A stretch of 64,000 bases of DNA, from positions 3,358,518 to 3,422,517 of the forward strand of contig NZ_JACBZP010000001.1 in assembly GCF_013409065.1 (NCBI RefSeq), written 5' to 3'. Position 1 is the stretch's first letter. Each line of letters starts with the position of its first letter. The translations under genes and the position numbers were made by a program. The notes under the pieces are model-generated. The model had not been told where the DNA came from. It saw nothing but the letters and a program-made list of their open reading frames with translations, and made no database searches. Positions 1 through 8,781 of this stretch are shown here, in pieces. The DNA comes from Spelaeicoccus albus. GTDB taxonomy: Bacteria; Actinomycetota; Actinomycetes; Actinomycetales; Brevibacteriaceae.

Positions 1-1136
1 ATCTCGGTCGGGAACATTTCCATGATGTACGCGGTGATCATGGCCCAGACGAGTAGCGCAACAAAAATGGCGACTGATCCACCGGCAATGACGGCGGTCG
101 AGCTGTGCGGGTCGGAGAATGCTACTACCAACGCGATTGGGGTGATTATCACGTTTAAGATGCCAAGCCACGTGACGATCCTTCTGCGGCCCCATTGCTG
201 TCCAGCAGCTCCGATGAGCGGAAAAGCAATGACCCCGACGATCGCGGCGATGAGTACAGCCACGTTGATGACGCCTACAGGGGTTTCGAGTCCCTTCATA
301 TGGCTTGAAAAAGCGCCGACCGTCCCGTCAAGCGTGAGCCACGCGCCGCTTCCGACCACAAAGGCAACCCCGAGCCGTCGGAGGTTCTGCCCCGTAAACA
401 GTGTGCGCAACGGATTCTTCACCTTAGTCATCTTGGTCCATAGCTCTGATTCGGGAACGGAGCGAAGGTAATACCAGAACATGGCCGCAGAGATCACGAA
501 TCCAACAGCAAACGGTATGCGCCAGCCCCACCTGGAATACGCCGAGTCGGCCGCGCCGGACGGGATAACGGCTAACAGGCCGATAGTGATGAGCGTGATG
601 ACGGCCAGTGCAGCTGGATACCCGATATTCAACAACGAGCCGTAAAGCCCACGACGTTTTTGGGGAGCATATTCCATCGCGAGTGGATTCGCCGCTGTAT
701 ATTCGCCGCCAAGGAACACTCCGTCTAGCAGTCGAAGCACCACAAGGATGATTGGTGCCCACACGCCTAAAGTCGCATGTCCCGGCATCAGAGCAATGAG
801 ACCGGTCGATACGGAAAACCCGCCGGCAACAATGATGGTCGTGCGGCGCCTACCCAACTTGTCACCCATCGCACCAAAAATGATCGATCCAAGGGGTCTA
901 CCAATTAGTGACGACGCGAAGATTAACGCTGTCAGTGTTGCCGTTTGAACCGGTGTCCAATTGGCGTCGGTGAAGTAGCCGATCGCTGGGGCGAGAACGA
1001 CGACTGGCAGATATACGTCGTACATGTCGACGAAAAATCCCCACATGGCAGCTCCCAGGGCCTTCCGTCCGTTGGCCCGGTACTCCGGAGAAAGCTGCTC
1101 TGATTCGTCGCTTTTCGGCGTTCTTGCTTCAGTCAT
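1..1136 (-). CDS. MFS transporter (metabolite:H+ symporter type), 3' end outside window
   Basis: A minus-strand frame stays open from an ATG at 1136 to the window edge, giving about 378 residues. It reads as a major facilitator superfamily permease: a hydrophobic helix around residues 28-50, the loop motif GDKLGRRR at about 91-98, a glycine-rich FLGGEY segment near 145-150, and RSVPES at the end of the sixth helix. This is typical of proton-coupled carboxylate or aromatic-acid uptake. The ATG overlaps the nitrilase stop by 8 bp (ATGACTGA), so the two genes are translationally coupled, and the substrate is probably the nitrilase substrate or product. The substrate cannot be told from sequence. 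Confidence 0.88.
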   Translation of the reverse strand, partial: MTEARTPKSDESEQLSPEYRANGRKALGAAMWGFFVDMYDVYLPVVVLAPAIGYFTDANWTPVQTATLTALIFASSLIGRPLGSIIFGAMGDKLGRRRTTIIVAGGFSVSTGLIALMPGHATLGVWAPIILVVLRLLDGVFLGGEYTAANPLAMEYAPQKRRGLYGSLLNIGYPAALAVITLITIGLLAVIPSGAADSAYSRWGWRIPFAVGFVISAAMFWYYLRSVPESELWTKMTKVKNPLRTLFTGQNLRRLGVAFVVGSGAWLTLDGTVGAFSSHMKGLETPVGVINVAVLIAAIVGVIAFPLIGAAGQQWGRRRIVTWLGILNVIITPIALVVAFSDPHSSTAVIAGGSVAIFVALLVWAMITAYIMEMFPTE

Positions 1137-2172
1137 CGAGAATCTCTCCTTGCCCAGTGAGATGCTGCACGTGCTCGCCGGCATCGGTCCTATTCGTGCA
1201 AAGATTCACCGGCGATGGTCGGCTCGTATCGACACTTAGTTGGAAGATGTCGAGCCGGTTGTACGTGCCGGAAATATCGTGGGCTTGTTTGAGTACGATT
1301 TCGTCATTCAGATCAATGTCGCCGTAGACGATTCCCTCGTCCTTGGTCAGGGGGCCGGCGACGGTCTGTCCACGAGGTCCCACCACCAGAGATGCGGTAG
1401 TCGTCGCTCGTAATAAGCGCTCGACACGTGCGTCTCCTTGCGAGACTTGGTTGACGGCGTCGTCGTCAAGTGCAGTTGCCGCCACTACTGTGAACACTTT
1501 TCCTTCGAAGCTGTGCGCCACGCTCCGCAGGCGGATGCTGTCTTCCAAGTCGTATTCGGCTTCACCTGGACGAGGGTCGAATGGCCAGGTCGGCGGATAG
1601 CTGGCAACGTGTAGCCGTTCACCCTGAGCCAGGAGGGTGTATCTGGCAAGCGTGTTTGTGTTTTCGCCGCAAATCAAAGCACCCAATTTCCAATTTTCTA
1701 GGTCAACTGGGGCAAGGCCGTTGGCGTCTCCATGAGACCACGTCAGCCGCTCGTACCATGTGGCGACAAGCTTTCGCCGATGGTTGACAAGCGCGCCGCT
1801 CTTGTCAAAGACGAGGTTGGCGTTGAAGACCTGGCCGAGGCTGTGCGGAGCAAGTTCATTCACACCAACTGACAGGACCACGTTATTGTTCGCTGCGATC
1901 CTTCCGAGACGTTCAGTTTCTTCGCAACCCACGGTGATCGCCGATCGGACGAGACGTTCGTGGAATTCATGCTGGTCGACCGGAGCTAGGACGCCATTCC
2001 AGATTGGGAACCCTGCGATGAAGCTCTCACCGAATGCGACCAGTTCTGCGCCGCTACTCGCCGCTTCTGCAACTAAACCCTCTAGCTTGTCTATAGACTG
2101 TTGCGCTTGAAGAAATACGGGTGCGGCTTGGACAGCTGCAACTTTGATTCGTGGTAATCGTGCCAACGTCAT
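1129..2172 (-). CDS. Nitrilase / carbon-nitrogen hydrolase
   Basis: Member of the nitrilase superfamily, which hydrolyses nitriles or amides with a Glu-Lys-Cys triad. From the chosen ATG at 2172 (347 aa) the triad is E49 in FGESF, K134 in HRRK and C168 in LICGEN. The GES/HRRK/CGEN pattern fits true nitrilases or cyanide-type hydrolases better than ureidopropionases. The frame is open 37 codons further upstream, but the ATG at 2172 has an AGGA element 6 nt before it, and the longer start would run through the operator at 2215-2232. It is the first gene of a nitrilase-MFS operon. Substrate (aliphatic or aromatic nitrile) is unknown. Confidence 0.92.
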   Translation of the reverse strand: MTLARLPRIKVAAVQAAPVFLQAQQSIDKLEGLVAEAASSGAELVAFGESFIAGFPIWNGVLAPVDQHEFHERLVRSAITVGCEETERLGRIAANNNVVLSVGVNELAPHSLGQVFNANLVFDKSGALVNHRRKLVATWYERLTWSHGDANGLAPVDLENWKLGALICGENTNTLARYTLLAQGERLHVASYPPTWPFDPRPGEAEYDLEDSIRLRSVAHSFEGKVFTVVAATALDDDAVNQVSQGDARVERLLRATTTASLVVGPRGQTVAGPLTKDEGIVYGDIDLNDEIVLKQAHDISGTYNRLDIFQLSVDTSRPSPVNLCTNRTDAGEHVQHLTGQGEILDD

Positions 2173-2214
2173 TGTCATTCCTGTCTTGTCGTCGTGCTCG
2201 CGCGACTCATACTG

Positions 2215-2232
2215 TGTCGACATTTCTCGACA
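2215..2232. promoter_or_regulatory. Candidate operator, nitrilase side
   Basis: Perfect inverted repeat TGTCGA-N6-TCGACA, 43 bp upstream of the nitrilase start. The same layout recurs in front of the divergent regulator at 2325-2342. Two matching copies flanking one divergent promoter region suggest binding of the TrmB-like regulator. Confidence 0.6.
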
Positions 2233-2324
2233 ACAATTCGCAGAATCTGCGTGGACGCGAGTACCGTATGTCGTGTAGATCACACCGTCAATAGACGAGC
2301 ACTATCCGGCATAGCAACAACAAG

Positions 2325-2342
2325 TGTCGACTGATTTTGACA
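2325..2342. promoter_or_regulatory. Candidate operator, regulator side
   Basis: TGTCGA-N6-TTGACA, identical spacing to the site at 2215-2232 with one arm mismatch. It ends 2 bp before the Shine-Dalgarno AGGAG (2345-2349) of the regulator gene, a position suited to autorepression. Confidence 0.55.
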
Positions 2343-2353
2343 ACAGGAGAAGC

Positions 2354-3121
2354 ATGTGGGAATCAGTAACCCAACTTGGACTCGATGGGAAAGAAGCACG
2401 TTTCTACCTCACAGTATTGAGCCACGACGGTCTGACAGTTGCCGACGCTGCCGAGCTCAGTGACGTCAGTCGAACGAACGCATATGACATCACGAAACGC
2501 CTTGTCCAGCGTGGATTGATCGACGTTACCGAAACCTCGCGCGAGCAAGGTCAAGGGCGCCGCGCACGAAGCACCCTCAGCGCGGCCGATCCACAGAGAC
2601 TCATTGACGAGTCGATCCAACATCGCAAAGTTCTCGATGACCTTGTGCCGCAGCTCAAGGCGATGCGGCGCAAGTCCGGGGCGAGACCGCGAGTTCGATA
2701 TTTAGAAGGATCAGTCGGAATTCGAACCGCGCTCTTCGAGACTCTTAGCTGGCAATCGCCGCTCAAAGGCATCCTGTCAATGCGCGATCTGCTCACTGAA
2801 CCCGGACAAGAGGCGATGACTGAATATATCGAAGGGCGAAAAGAGAACAACTTAACCCTTCAGGTCGTCCGTTCACCTGGAAAAGACTACTCACATGGTT
2901 GGCCTACAAGCACGGAGGAACTTCGCGAAACGCGCTATGCGCCGCCAAAATACGTTTTCAGCATGTCGATGTTTATTGGGTACAACACCGTAGCCGTCGT
3001 ATCCCCGCCGGACGAAAATTTCGCAATGATGATCGACAGCGCCGAATACGCTCAAATGCAACTCAACCTCTGGGAAATACTCTGGGCGTCAAGCAGCACA
3101 GCGTCACCCGAGGCAAACTAG
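2354..3121 (+). CDS. TrmB-like transcriptional regulator
   Basis: A 255-residue regulator with an N-terminal winged helix-turn-helix (about residues 5-60; the LTVADAAELSDVSRTNAYD segment is the recognition part), a short linker with a helical region around 75-105, and a C-terminal effector domain of the TrmB/PLD-like type. I chose the ATG at 2354, which follows AGGAG by 4 nt; a GTG at 2324 is in frame but sits at the edge of the operator. It is divergent from the nitrilase-MFS operon and is the obvious candidate to control it. Whether it represses or activates, and its ligand, are not visible. Confidence 0.8.
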   Translation: MWESVTQLGLDGKEARFYLTVLSHDGLTVADAAELSDVSRTNAYDITKRLVQRGLIDVTETSREQGQGRRARSTLSAADPQRLIDESIQHRKVLDDLVPQLKAMRRKSGARPRVRYLEGSVGIRTALFETLSWQSPLKGILSMRDLLTEPGQEAMTEYIEGRKENNLTLQVVRSPGKDYSHGWPTSTEELRETRYAPPKYVFSMSMFIGYNTVAVVSPPDENFAMMIDSAEYAQMQLNLWEILWASSSTASPEAN

Positions 3122-3602
3122 CCAACCATTTCTCTGGGGAGACCTGGTCGACGTCGTCACAGACTTCTGGAACCACTGGCACCATCGTATTGCTCGAAGC
3201 GGAGGATTTTCGCTGTTCGTTTCCGCCCCAGGGCAAGCTCCCGCTCGACCTAATATTACCGGCCATGGGAGTCCGAACTACCACGTCCTGCGAAGCCAGA
3301 AGGCATATGTATATCCCAGCCTGCTCTGCCAAGTCGTCACCGTCCGCTATACGGTAAGCCAAAACGTCGACTCGCTCCCCTAGTTCAACCTCAATGAGTG
3401 GATGAAGCGCTATCCGGTTGGGAATATACGCGAAGGCCTGTGGCAGGCCCACCGATTGATTGCGTGAGTAACTTGCATCGAGTGGACCCGAACTGAATAC
3501 GTCCGCCCACTTTATTGAGCTATCACTAAACAGTGCGTCAGTTGTCGAACATCCAGTGACCATCCGATATTTATGAGCATCGAATACCGGAAGTAGCTTC
3601 AT
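3063..3602 (-). CDS. Hypothetical protein downstream of LysR
   Basis: A 179-residue frame starting 12 bp after the lysR stop, on the same strand. The first 115 residues have plausible protein character (hydrophobic strands, balanced charge); the last 60 overlap the end of the TrmB-like gene on the other strand and look less convincing. No Shine-Dalgarno is evident and I recognise no domain. It may be a decayed gene whose real end lay before 3121. Confidence 0.35.
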   Translation of the reverse strand: MKLLPVFDAHKYRMVTGCSTTDALFSDSSIKWADVFSSGPLDASYSRNQSVGLPQAFAYIPNRIALHPLIEVELGERVDVLAYRIADGDDLAEQAGIYICLLASQDVVVRTPMAGNIRSSGSLPWGGNEQRKSSASSNTMVPVVPEVCDDVDQVSPEKWLASLPRVTLCCLTPRVFPRG

Positions 3603-3614
3603 TCGGTCGCGCGC

Positions 3615-4520
3615 TCAGTCAACGGTATTAAATCCCGGCACGTGCTTGAGGGCCGCGCGGGCGGTATCAACCAAAAAATCTACGCGCTGACTTGCGAGAC
3701 GACGCCGGTGAGCCAAGAAGATGGTGAGTCGATCAAGTTCCGGCGATGTGGCGTGTATGACGACACCTTGCGAATCCGATTCCGTCGTGACCATGCAGAG
3801 AGGGACCACCCCAATGCCTAGCCCTTGACGAACGAGTTGGATTGTCACCGGCAGACTGTCGCAAGTGTTGATAAGGGTAGATTTGCTCTCGTCGCGTAGC
3901 CATTGAGTCACGATGGAATTGATTGCCGATGGTCGCGGGTTCATGAATACGCGCTGCCGCGCCAAATCATCGGGAGTCAGCACGCTAGGCAGATTGAACT
4001 CGCCGTTACTCAAGACAGCGATGTCTGTTCGGGTTAATTCGATTAATTCACAGTCAGTTGTCGGATCGGGATCGCTGACATACGCCGCATCCAGGTGACC
4101 TTGGTCAAGCGCGTCCATCAAGAAAGTGCTCGCCCGAATGGTCAGGTTGACCTCGAGAGACGGGTGTGAAGATTCGAACGCGCTAAGTACCCGTGGCAAT
4201 GCGGTCATTGCGAAGAGCTCAGAACTCCCGATCCTGAGCACCCCACTCCACGGGTCGGCCTCTTCAAGGTAGCTATTCATCGAGTCAACAGCCTGTAGTA
4301 CCCGTTCAGCGTACGCGAGCAGCGTGACACCGGCCGAGCTAAGAGTGACTGCCCCGCCACGTCTGTCAAACAGTGTCGCTCCAGCCATCCTTTCGAGCTG
4401 ACGTACGCGTAGCGACACAGCTGGTTGTGAGATCTCTAATGACGCGGCCGCTCTGCTGAAGCTGTTTAAGTGACATATCGCGGAGAAAGTTCGGAGCAGC
4501 GGAATCGACAGACTATGCAT
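3615..4520 (-). CDS. LysR-family transcriptional regulator
   Basis: A 301-residue LTTR of normal family length. The N-terminal helix-turn-helix is clear (residues about 15-45; SFSRAAASLEISQPAVSLRV), followed by a linker helix and a periplasmic-binding-protein-like effector domain (about 90-295). It is divergent from the amidohydrolase across 71 bp, the classic LTTR arrangement, so it probably activates the amidohydrolase-MFS operon in response to a pathway metabolite. Confidence 0.93.
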   Translation of the reverse strand: MHSLSIPLLRTFSAICHLNSFSRAAASLEISQPAVSLRVRQLERMAGATLFDRRGGAVTLSSAGVTLLAYAERVLQAVDSMNSYLEEADPWSGVLRIGSSELFAMTALPRVLSAFESSHPSLEVNLTIRASTFLMDALDQGHLDAAYVSDPDPTTDCELIELTRTDIAVLSNGEFNLPSVLTPDDLARQRVFMNPRPSAINSIVTQWLRDESKSTLINTCDSLPVTIQLVRQGLGIGVVPLCMVTTESDSQGVVIHATSPELDRLTIFLAHRRRLASQRVDFLVDTARAALKHVPGFNTVD

Positions 4521-4591
4521 AAATGCAGCTTATACAAATCAGACATTCTCACTTATAGGCATACAGATCAAAAGTTCATATCGTAATTCAC
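4521..4591. promoter_or_regulatory. Divergent lysR / amidohydrolase promoter region
   Basis: AT-rich 71-bp spacer between the two divergent starts. A direct repeat CTTATA occurs at 4529-4534 and 4552-4557. LTTR sites normally lie in such spacers, but I cannot assign an exact T-N11-A box. Confidence 0.45.
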
Positions 4592-5437
4592 ATGGATGCC
4601 CCACCCCACACACGCCCGGGCACACCGCCAAAGTCGACAGTTACGGGAATCGACTGTCACGCGCACGTTGTACGCCGCGATGCGCCGCTAGCTCCGTCGC
4701 GACATTCGACCCCGGCGGTGGACGCAACGGCTCACGACCTTTTGCGTCGGCTCGACGAAGCCGGTTTGTCGCACGCCATGTTAACTGCACCCAGTTTCTA
4801 CGGAGACGATAATTCGCTACTGCTCACCGCACTGAAGATAGGCCGCGGGCGATTTATTGGAACCGCTCAAGTCTCCGCATCGACCACCAATGACCAACTA
4901 TCGCAACTGGCGAGTGCGGGAATTTGCGGCATACGCCTCAACTGGTGGCAAATGTCAGATCGACCAGATCCGTCGGACGAAAATTACACTCAGCTTTTCA
5001 AAAACGCTGCGGCTCTCGGACTCCACGTTGAAGTGCTCGTCGAACCCTCCATGCTCCCGCTCATGGCATCACCGATTCTTGCTGCAGGTGCAACCTTGGT
5101 GGTCGACCATTTTGGGCTAGTCGGCGACCTCCGCAGCCCGGACGGTCGGGCCTTGTTGTCGATCCTGAATTCGGGACAGGCTTGGGTGAAACTCTCTGCG
5201 CCTTACCGTCTTGTCGAACCCCGTTGCGGTTCTTCGCTCGCACGGCAGTTGTACGACCATCGGGGCGACCGCGTCTTGTGGGGCAGCGACTGGCCCTGGG
5301 TGAGCCACGAGCACGAAAACTTCGACTACAGCGAGACCCTAGCTCAGATCGACGATTGGTTCCCCGATCCTGCCCAACGCGAAGCTGTCCTAATTTCCAA
5401 CCCAGCCGCACTGCTATCAACCTACTTGCCCGCATAA
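4592..5437 (+). CDS. Amidohydrolase-family (TIM-barrel) hydrolase
   Basis: A 281-residue amidohydrolase-2 type protein. The metal-binding HxH (DCHAHV, residues about 22-27) opens the barrel, VDHFG (about 172-176) carries the strand-6 type histidine and GSDWPW (about 231-236) the C-terminal aspartate. This pattern is shared with 2-pyrone-4,6-dicarboxylate lactonase and related dicarboxylate or lactone hydrolases. It precedes an MFS gene by 21 bp with lysR divergent, so it likely acts in import and breakdown of an organic acid or lactone. The start lacks an obvious ribosome site and may be leaderless. Confidence 0.85.
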   Translation: MDAPPHTRPGTPPKSTVTGIDCHAHVVRRDAPLAPSRHSTPAVDATAHDLLRRLDEAGLSHAMLTAPSFYGDDNSLLLTALKIGRGRFIGTAQVSASTTNDQLSQLASAGICGIRLNWWQMSDRPDPSDENYTQLFKNAAALGLHVEVLVEPSMLPLMASPILAAGATLVVDHFGLVGDLRSPDGRALLSILNSGQAWVKLSAPYRLVEPRCGSSLARQLYDHRGDRVLWGSDWPWVSHEHENFDYSETLAQIDDWFPDPAQREAVLISNPAALLSTYLPA

Positions 5438-5458
5438 GCCACACGAAGGAGTTTGGTC

Positions 5459-6871
5459 ATGACAATGGACGTCAACGTTTCGAAGCACGGCGCAGCCGAA
5501 AGGCTCGATCGACTACCTCATTCTCGGTATTTGTCGATAACGATATTCCTGATCTCGCTCGGTACGTTCTGGGACGCGTACATGCTGTACTCGATCGGCC
5601 CCATCTCGTCAACATTCTTGTCCTCATTGGGCGAGTCCCACCTAGCAACAAGGGCGCCAACAGCCTTGTTCTTCGGCACCTTTCTTGGGGCCTTAATTCT
5701 CGGACGCCTCGCTGACAAAATTGGTCGAAGGAACGCGTTCACGCTGAACCTCAGCATCTTGGCCTTCGGCAACTTGTGTGCTGTCGTTGCTCCAAACGGT
5801 GGAATACTTATAGCTGCCCTCGTGGTCGCTGGACTCGGAACCGGCGCAGAGATTCCACTTTCGTCGACCTATACCCAAGAATTCATGAAGGCCAACAATC
5901 GTGGCAAGGCAACTGCACTGATGTTGGCATTTGGATTTCTCGGCGGAACCGCTGGCGGGTTCGTTGCCCGATTCATAGCCCCCATCACCAACTTGCCCAT
6001 CTCCGGATTTAAAATTGCGCTGCTCATCGGAGCAGCGGGAGCCATCGTCACTGTATTCATCCGGAGGCGCGTACCGGAATCTCCCCGTTGGCTCGATCGT
6101 CAAGGGCACCACCAAAAAGCCTCCGCCATCATGGACAACATCGAACAACGGGTCATGGCGGAACATCGCATTTCAAAACTTCCACCAGCGATCCCCGCGC
6201 CGTCGATGGATTCAGCATTGCGCAAGTCCGTGAAAACGTCCGACTTGCTTCGCCCGACGTATCTCCGCCGCACGCTAAGCGTTTGGATTATCGAGCTATT
6301 CCAAGGCTTCGGGGCTTATGGATTCACCACTTTCGTTCCGGTCATACTCACCGCCAAAGGGTATTCGATACTGGACGCTCTTGGATACACCGCGCTCATC
6401 CAGATCTCGTATCCAGTCGGATGTCTGATCGCCTCGCAGGTGACGGATCGAATCAACCGTAAATGGGGAATGTGTCTCTTCTATACGCTGAACATGCTCT
6501 GCGGCATAGCCTTCTACTTCTCCGACTCGGTTCCGCTGATCCTCATATTCGGTTTCCTCACCGAAATGCTGATTTTTATCGACGGCCCGATGCTGCACAC
6601 ATACGAAGTGGAAATCTACCCAACGCATCTAAGAGGACGAGGAGCGGGAACGAGCTTTGCCCTTAGCCGACTCGGTGGTTTCCTCGCGCCGCTCGCCGCT
6701 GGGGGCATCCTCGCGGTTGCCGGGAACGAAGGTGCGACCTATCTGATCATGACGGCCGCGGGGAGCTGGCTCCTTTGTGCAGCTACCGCTGCAGTCCTCG
6801 GCATCCAAACAAAGTCAATCAGCCTGGAACAACTCGAATCACGTCTAAAAACCTCACGCCACCCTGGTTAG
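5459..6871 (+). CDS. MFS transporter (sugar/aromatic-acid porter type)
   Basis: A 470-residue permease with about 12 hydrophobic segments. Visible MFS signatures are GRLADKIGRRN after helix 2, RRRVPESPRWL after helix 6 and the second-half repeat DRINRKWG. The ATG at 5459 has AAGGAG 7 nt upstream (5446-5451), which fixes the start over an in-frame TTG two codons earlier. It is cotranscribed with the amidohydrolase and presumably imports its substrate. Confidence 0.9.
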   Translation: MTMDVNVSKHGAAERLDRLPHSRYLSITIFLISLGTFWDAYMLYSIGPISSTFLSSLGESHLATRAPTALFFGTFLGALILGRLADKIGRRNAFTLNLSILAFGNLCAVVAPNGGILIAALVVAGLGTGAEIPLSSTYTQEFMKANNRGKATALMLAFGFLGGTAGGFVARFIAPITNLPISGFKIALLIGAAGAIVTVFIRRRVPESPRWLDRQGHHQKASAIMDNIEQRVMAEHRISKLPPAIPAPSMDSALRKSVKTSDLLRPTYLRRTLSVWIIELFQGFGAYGFTTFVPVILTAKGYSILDALGYTALIQISYPVGCLIASQVTDRINRKWGMCLFYTLNMLCGIAFYFSDSVPLILIFGFLTEMLIFIDGPMLHTYEVEIYPTHLRGRGAGTSFALSRLGGFLAPLAAGGILAVAGNEGATYLIMTAAGSWLLCAATAAVLGIQTKSISLEQLESRLKTSRHPG

Positions 6872-6896
6872 CGCACCGGTCGAAGAATCGGTCAGC

Positions 6897-7112
6897 TCAG
6901 GCCACCACGTCGGGCCGGACCAGAACGATGAACCCGCCATCGGTCGAGACTGCTAAATCCGTACCCGTTTGTTCTTGAAGTCCGAGTGGCGAGAACCATA
7001 GGCGACGGTGAGTTTCGTCGGAGACGATGAGCTCCCACACACTTGGCATCCTTGCCACCGAATCGATGCATCGTATGACGGCGCCAGGCTCCGAATCGGC
7101 GAGCGTCTTCAA
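6897..7112 (-). CDS. Small hypothetical ORF, possibly a remnant
   Basis: A 71-codon frame with a TTG as its only obvious start. The open frame continues about 30 codons further upstream without ATG or GTG. The composition looks protein-like, with a hydrophobic C-terminal strand, but I recognise no family and see no ribosome site. It lies at the edge of the decayed segment, so it may be the end of a larger lost gene. Confidence 0.25.
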   Translation of the reverse strand: MKTLADSEPGAVIRCIDSVARMPSVWELIVSDETHRRLWFSPLGLQEQTGTDLAVSTDGGFIVLVRPDVVA

Positions 7113-7382
7113 TGCGCTATCGGCAGATATTGCGCGTACAGAGTAACGAGAAATTCGGCATAGCGAAGATCGTACGTGGGCGCGCCGGGCGAAACATGCG
7201 TGCCGTCATGCGTCCGACTCGGCGAGATGTCGCCAATCATCATACGTCGAGGACCAGCACGGCACGAGCCCTCAACAACGCCTGGGGTGTTCCTTCTGCA
7301 TCAGGCGCGGAAGGGCCTTGGCCAGCTGCAGGAGCTGCGTTCAACACTTCTCCAGCACCTTAACCATCGCTTTGTGTTCAGA

Positions 7383-7658
7383 CTAGGCCACCCACAGATC
7401 ATACTCGCATTGTTCATGCGAATCTCCAGCCGTTGTCTCGTTGACGTCATCGGCAGACAGACATCCAACCAATTTTGCGACTAGTTCGGCTTCGCGATGC
7501 GTCATCGTCACTTTGACACGTTCGGGATATTCGTCCTCGCTGAATTCGATTGCGTTGATTTCCGTGGTTCCGCCTTCCCGAGGTGATGCTAGCTTGTCTG
7601 ATGAGGACTTGGACGCATTTCCGCCTGATCTGTCCGGCCTTTCGTCAACTGGCCTCAA
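7383..7658 (-). CDS. Small hypothetical protein coupled to the SLOG gene
   Basis: A 91-residue acidic, soluble protein with no recognised domain. Its likely TTG start (7658) overlaps the original end of the SLOG gene (TGA at 7645-7647) by 14 bp, indicating a former two-gene operon. Small proteins behind DUF2493 genes are common on actinobacterial plasmids and phages, so a mobile-element origin is plausible. Confidence 0.45.
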   Translation of the reverse strand: MRPVDERPDRSGGNASKSSSDKLASPREGGTTEINAIEFSEDEYPERVKVTMTHREAELVAKLVGCLSADDVNETTAGDSHEQCEYDLWVA

Positions 7659-8046
7659 TCGTGCGAACCTCGATGCCGGCTAACCGGGCGCAGCGCACAC
7701 AATCGACTGTGCCGCGAGAGTCCGGAAGCTAAAAGGCCGGTGCCAGCTCGGCGCCTAGATCGGCCATCTGCTGATTTCTGATCGGGCCAGCCTTCTTGCC
7801 GTACTTCGACCAGTCGCCCGGGAACACTTCGACCGACAGTCCCAGGCACAGCCAATACTGGTCGGCGACTTCGTCCACCCCTGTCGGGCAACCGCCGTGA
7901 ACAAGTACCTTGTCGGGTCTGCTGTCGAGCCCAGGCCACGCGACGGCGACGGCTTCCCGAACTGACCAATGCCGCGACCCTGTCACGAGAGCCCGGGCCC
8001 GGCCAGGTCGCGGGTTCTCGTTCATCGCTGTCTCGCCGTTCAACAT
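7645..8046 (-). pseudogene. DUF2493 / YspA-like SLOG-domain gene with an internal amber codon
   Basis: The frame encodes a SLOG-type nucleotide-binding domain: RALVTGSRHW near the N-terminus, VHGGCPTGVDEVAD in the middle and GPIRNQQM after it. This is the pattern of the YspA/DUF2493 family, thought to bind nucleotide-derived ligands. A TAG at 7729-7731 follows AELAPAF. The same frame then continues with LPDSRGTVDCVRCARLAGI, the expected family C-terminus (AF-x-DSRGT), to a TGA at 7645. The gene is thus intact apart from one nonsense codon; otherwise the product is truncated by about 27 residues. Start chosen at the ATG at 8046, with AAGG upstream; ATGs at 8025, 8064 and 8079 are alternatives. 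Confidence 0.7.
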
Positions 8047-8232
8047 TTTCGCCTTGTTAGGCATCGCTGTGTAGTCCATTGTCGACAAGCTGGGGTGTAC
8101 CGCCCAATACTCGTTCGTCAGGATCAAGAGGCGGCAGATTAAGTCGGCAAGGTGACAACTATCGCTTCCGCCGCGATAACATCGCCTGCATTGACAGCTC
8201 GATCTTTCAAGCTCTACTCGACCGAGGAAATC

Positions 8233-8781
8233 ATGGCACGATCCAAGCAACCCGCAGGTGGAAGCGCACCGCTCCAGGGCTTACCCGGCCACCGAAAGCG
8301 CACGCCGCTGCCAATCGTCGCGGAAATCGCGAGCGACACAACGTCACTCGCGACGGCCGCATTCGGAGCCGCGTTGGTCGTCGACATCAACTCAAATCAA
8401 CAATCAAATTTTCGTTTCATACCCGTCGCTTTGATCGCAGTCACGACACTTGTCGAATGCACAGCGGACACCGGCACGCGAGGTCGATGGACAGCGCGGA
8501 TTGCAAAGACTTTCTGGCGATGGTGGGCAGAATTTTTCGGAATTCTCGCCCTGGGCTTCGCCAGTCTCATGATTGGCTACGGGACAGACTCTGAGCACAA
8601 TGCCCCAGCAGATCTGGTCGCGGGAGCAATACTGGCATTGCTGTTCGTCGTTGTCGCACACGTCATGCGCCATCCCGACGACTCTAATCGTAAAGCCTTC
8701 AAAAGACTCATCTGGTGCGCCATCGTCGGCGTCCTCCTCATCGCGATGATGCTTGCCGTACTATATGTCTCTCGCGCATGA
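8233..8781 (+). CDS. Hypothetical membrane protein
   Basis: A 182-residue protein with a basic N-terminus and four hydrophobic stretches, at about residues 40-55, 65-80, 100-120 and 130-180 (the last containing two helices separated by a short polar loop, HPDDSNRK). No family recognised. The ATG at 8233 follows GAGGAAA by 2 nt or GAGGA by 4 nt, better than earlier in-frame starts. It stands alone in the plasmid-like stretch; mobile regions often carry such small membrane proteins. Confidence 0.6.
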   Translation: MARSKQPAGGSAPLQGLPGHRKRTPLPIVAEIASDTTSLATAAFGAALVVDINSNQQSNFRFIPVALIAVTTLVECTADTGTRGRWTARIAKTFWRWWAEFFGILALGFASLMIGYGTDSEHNAPADLVAGAILALLFVVVAHVMRHPDDSNRKAFKRLIWCAIVGVLLIAMMLAVLYVSRA

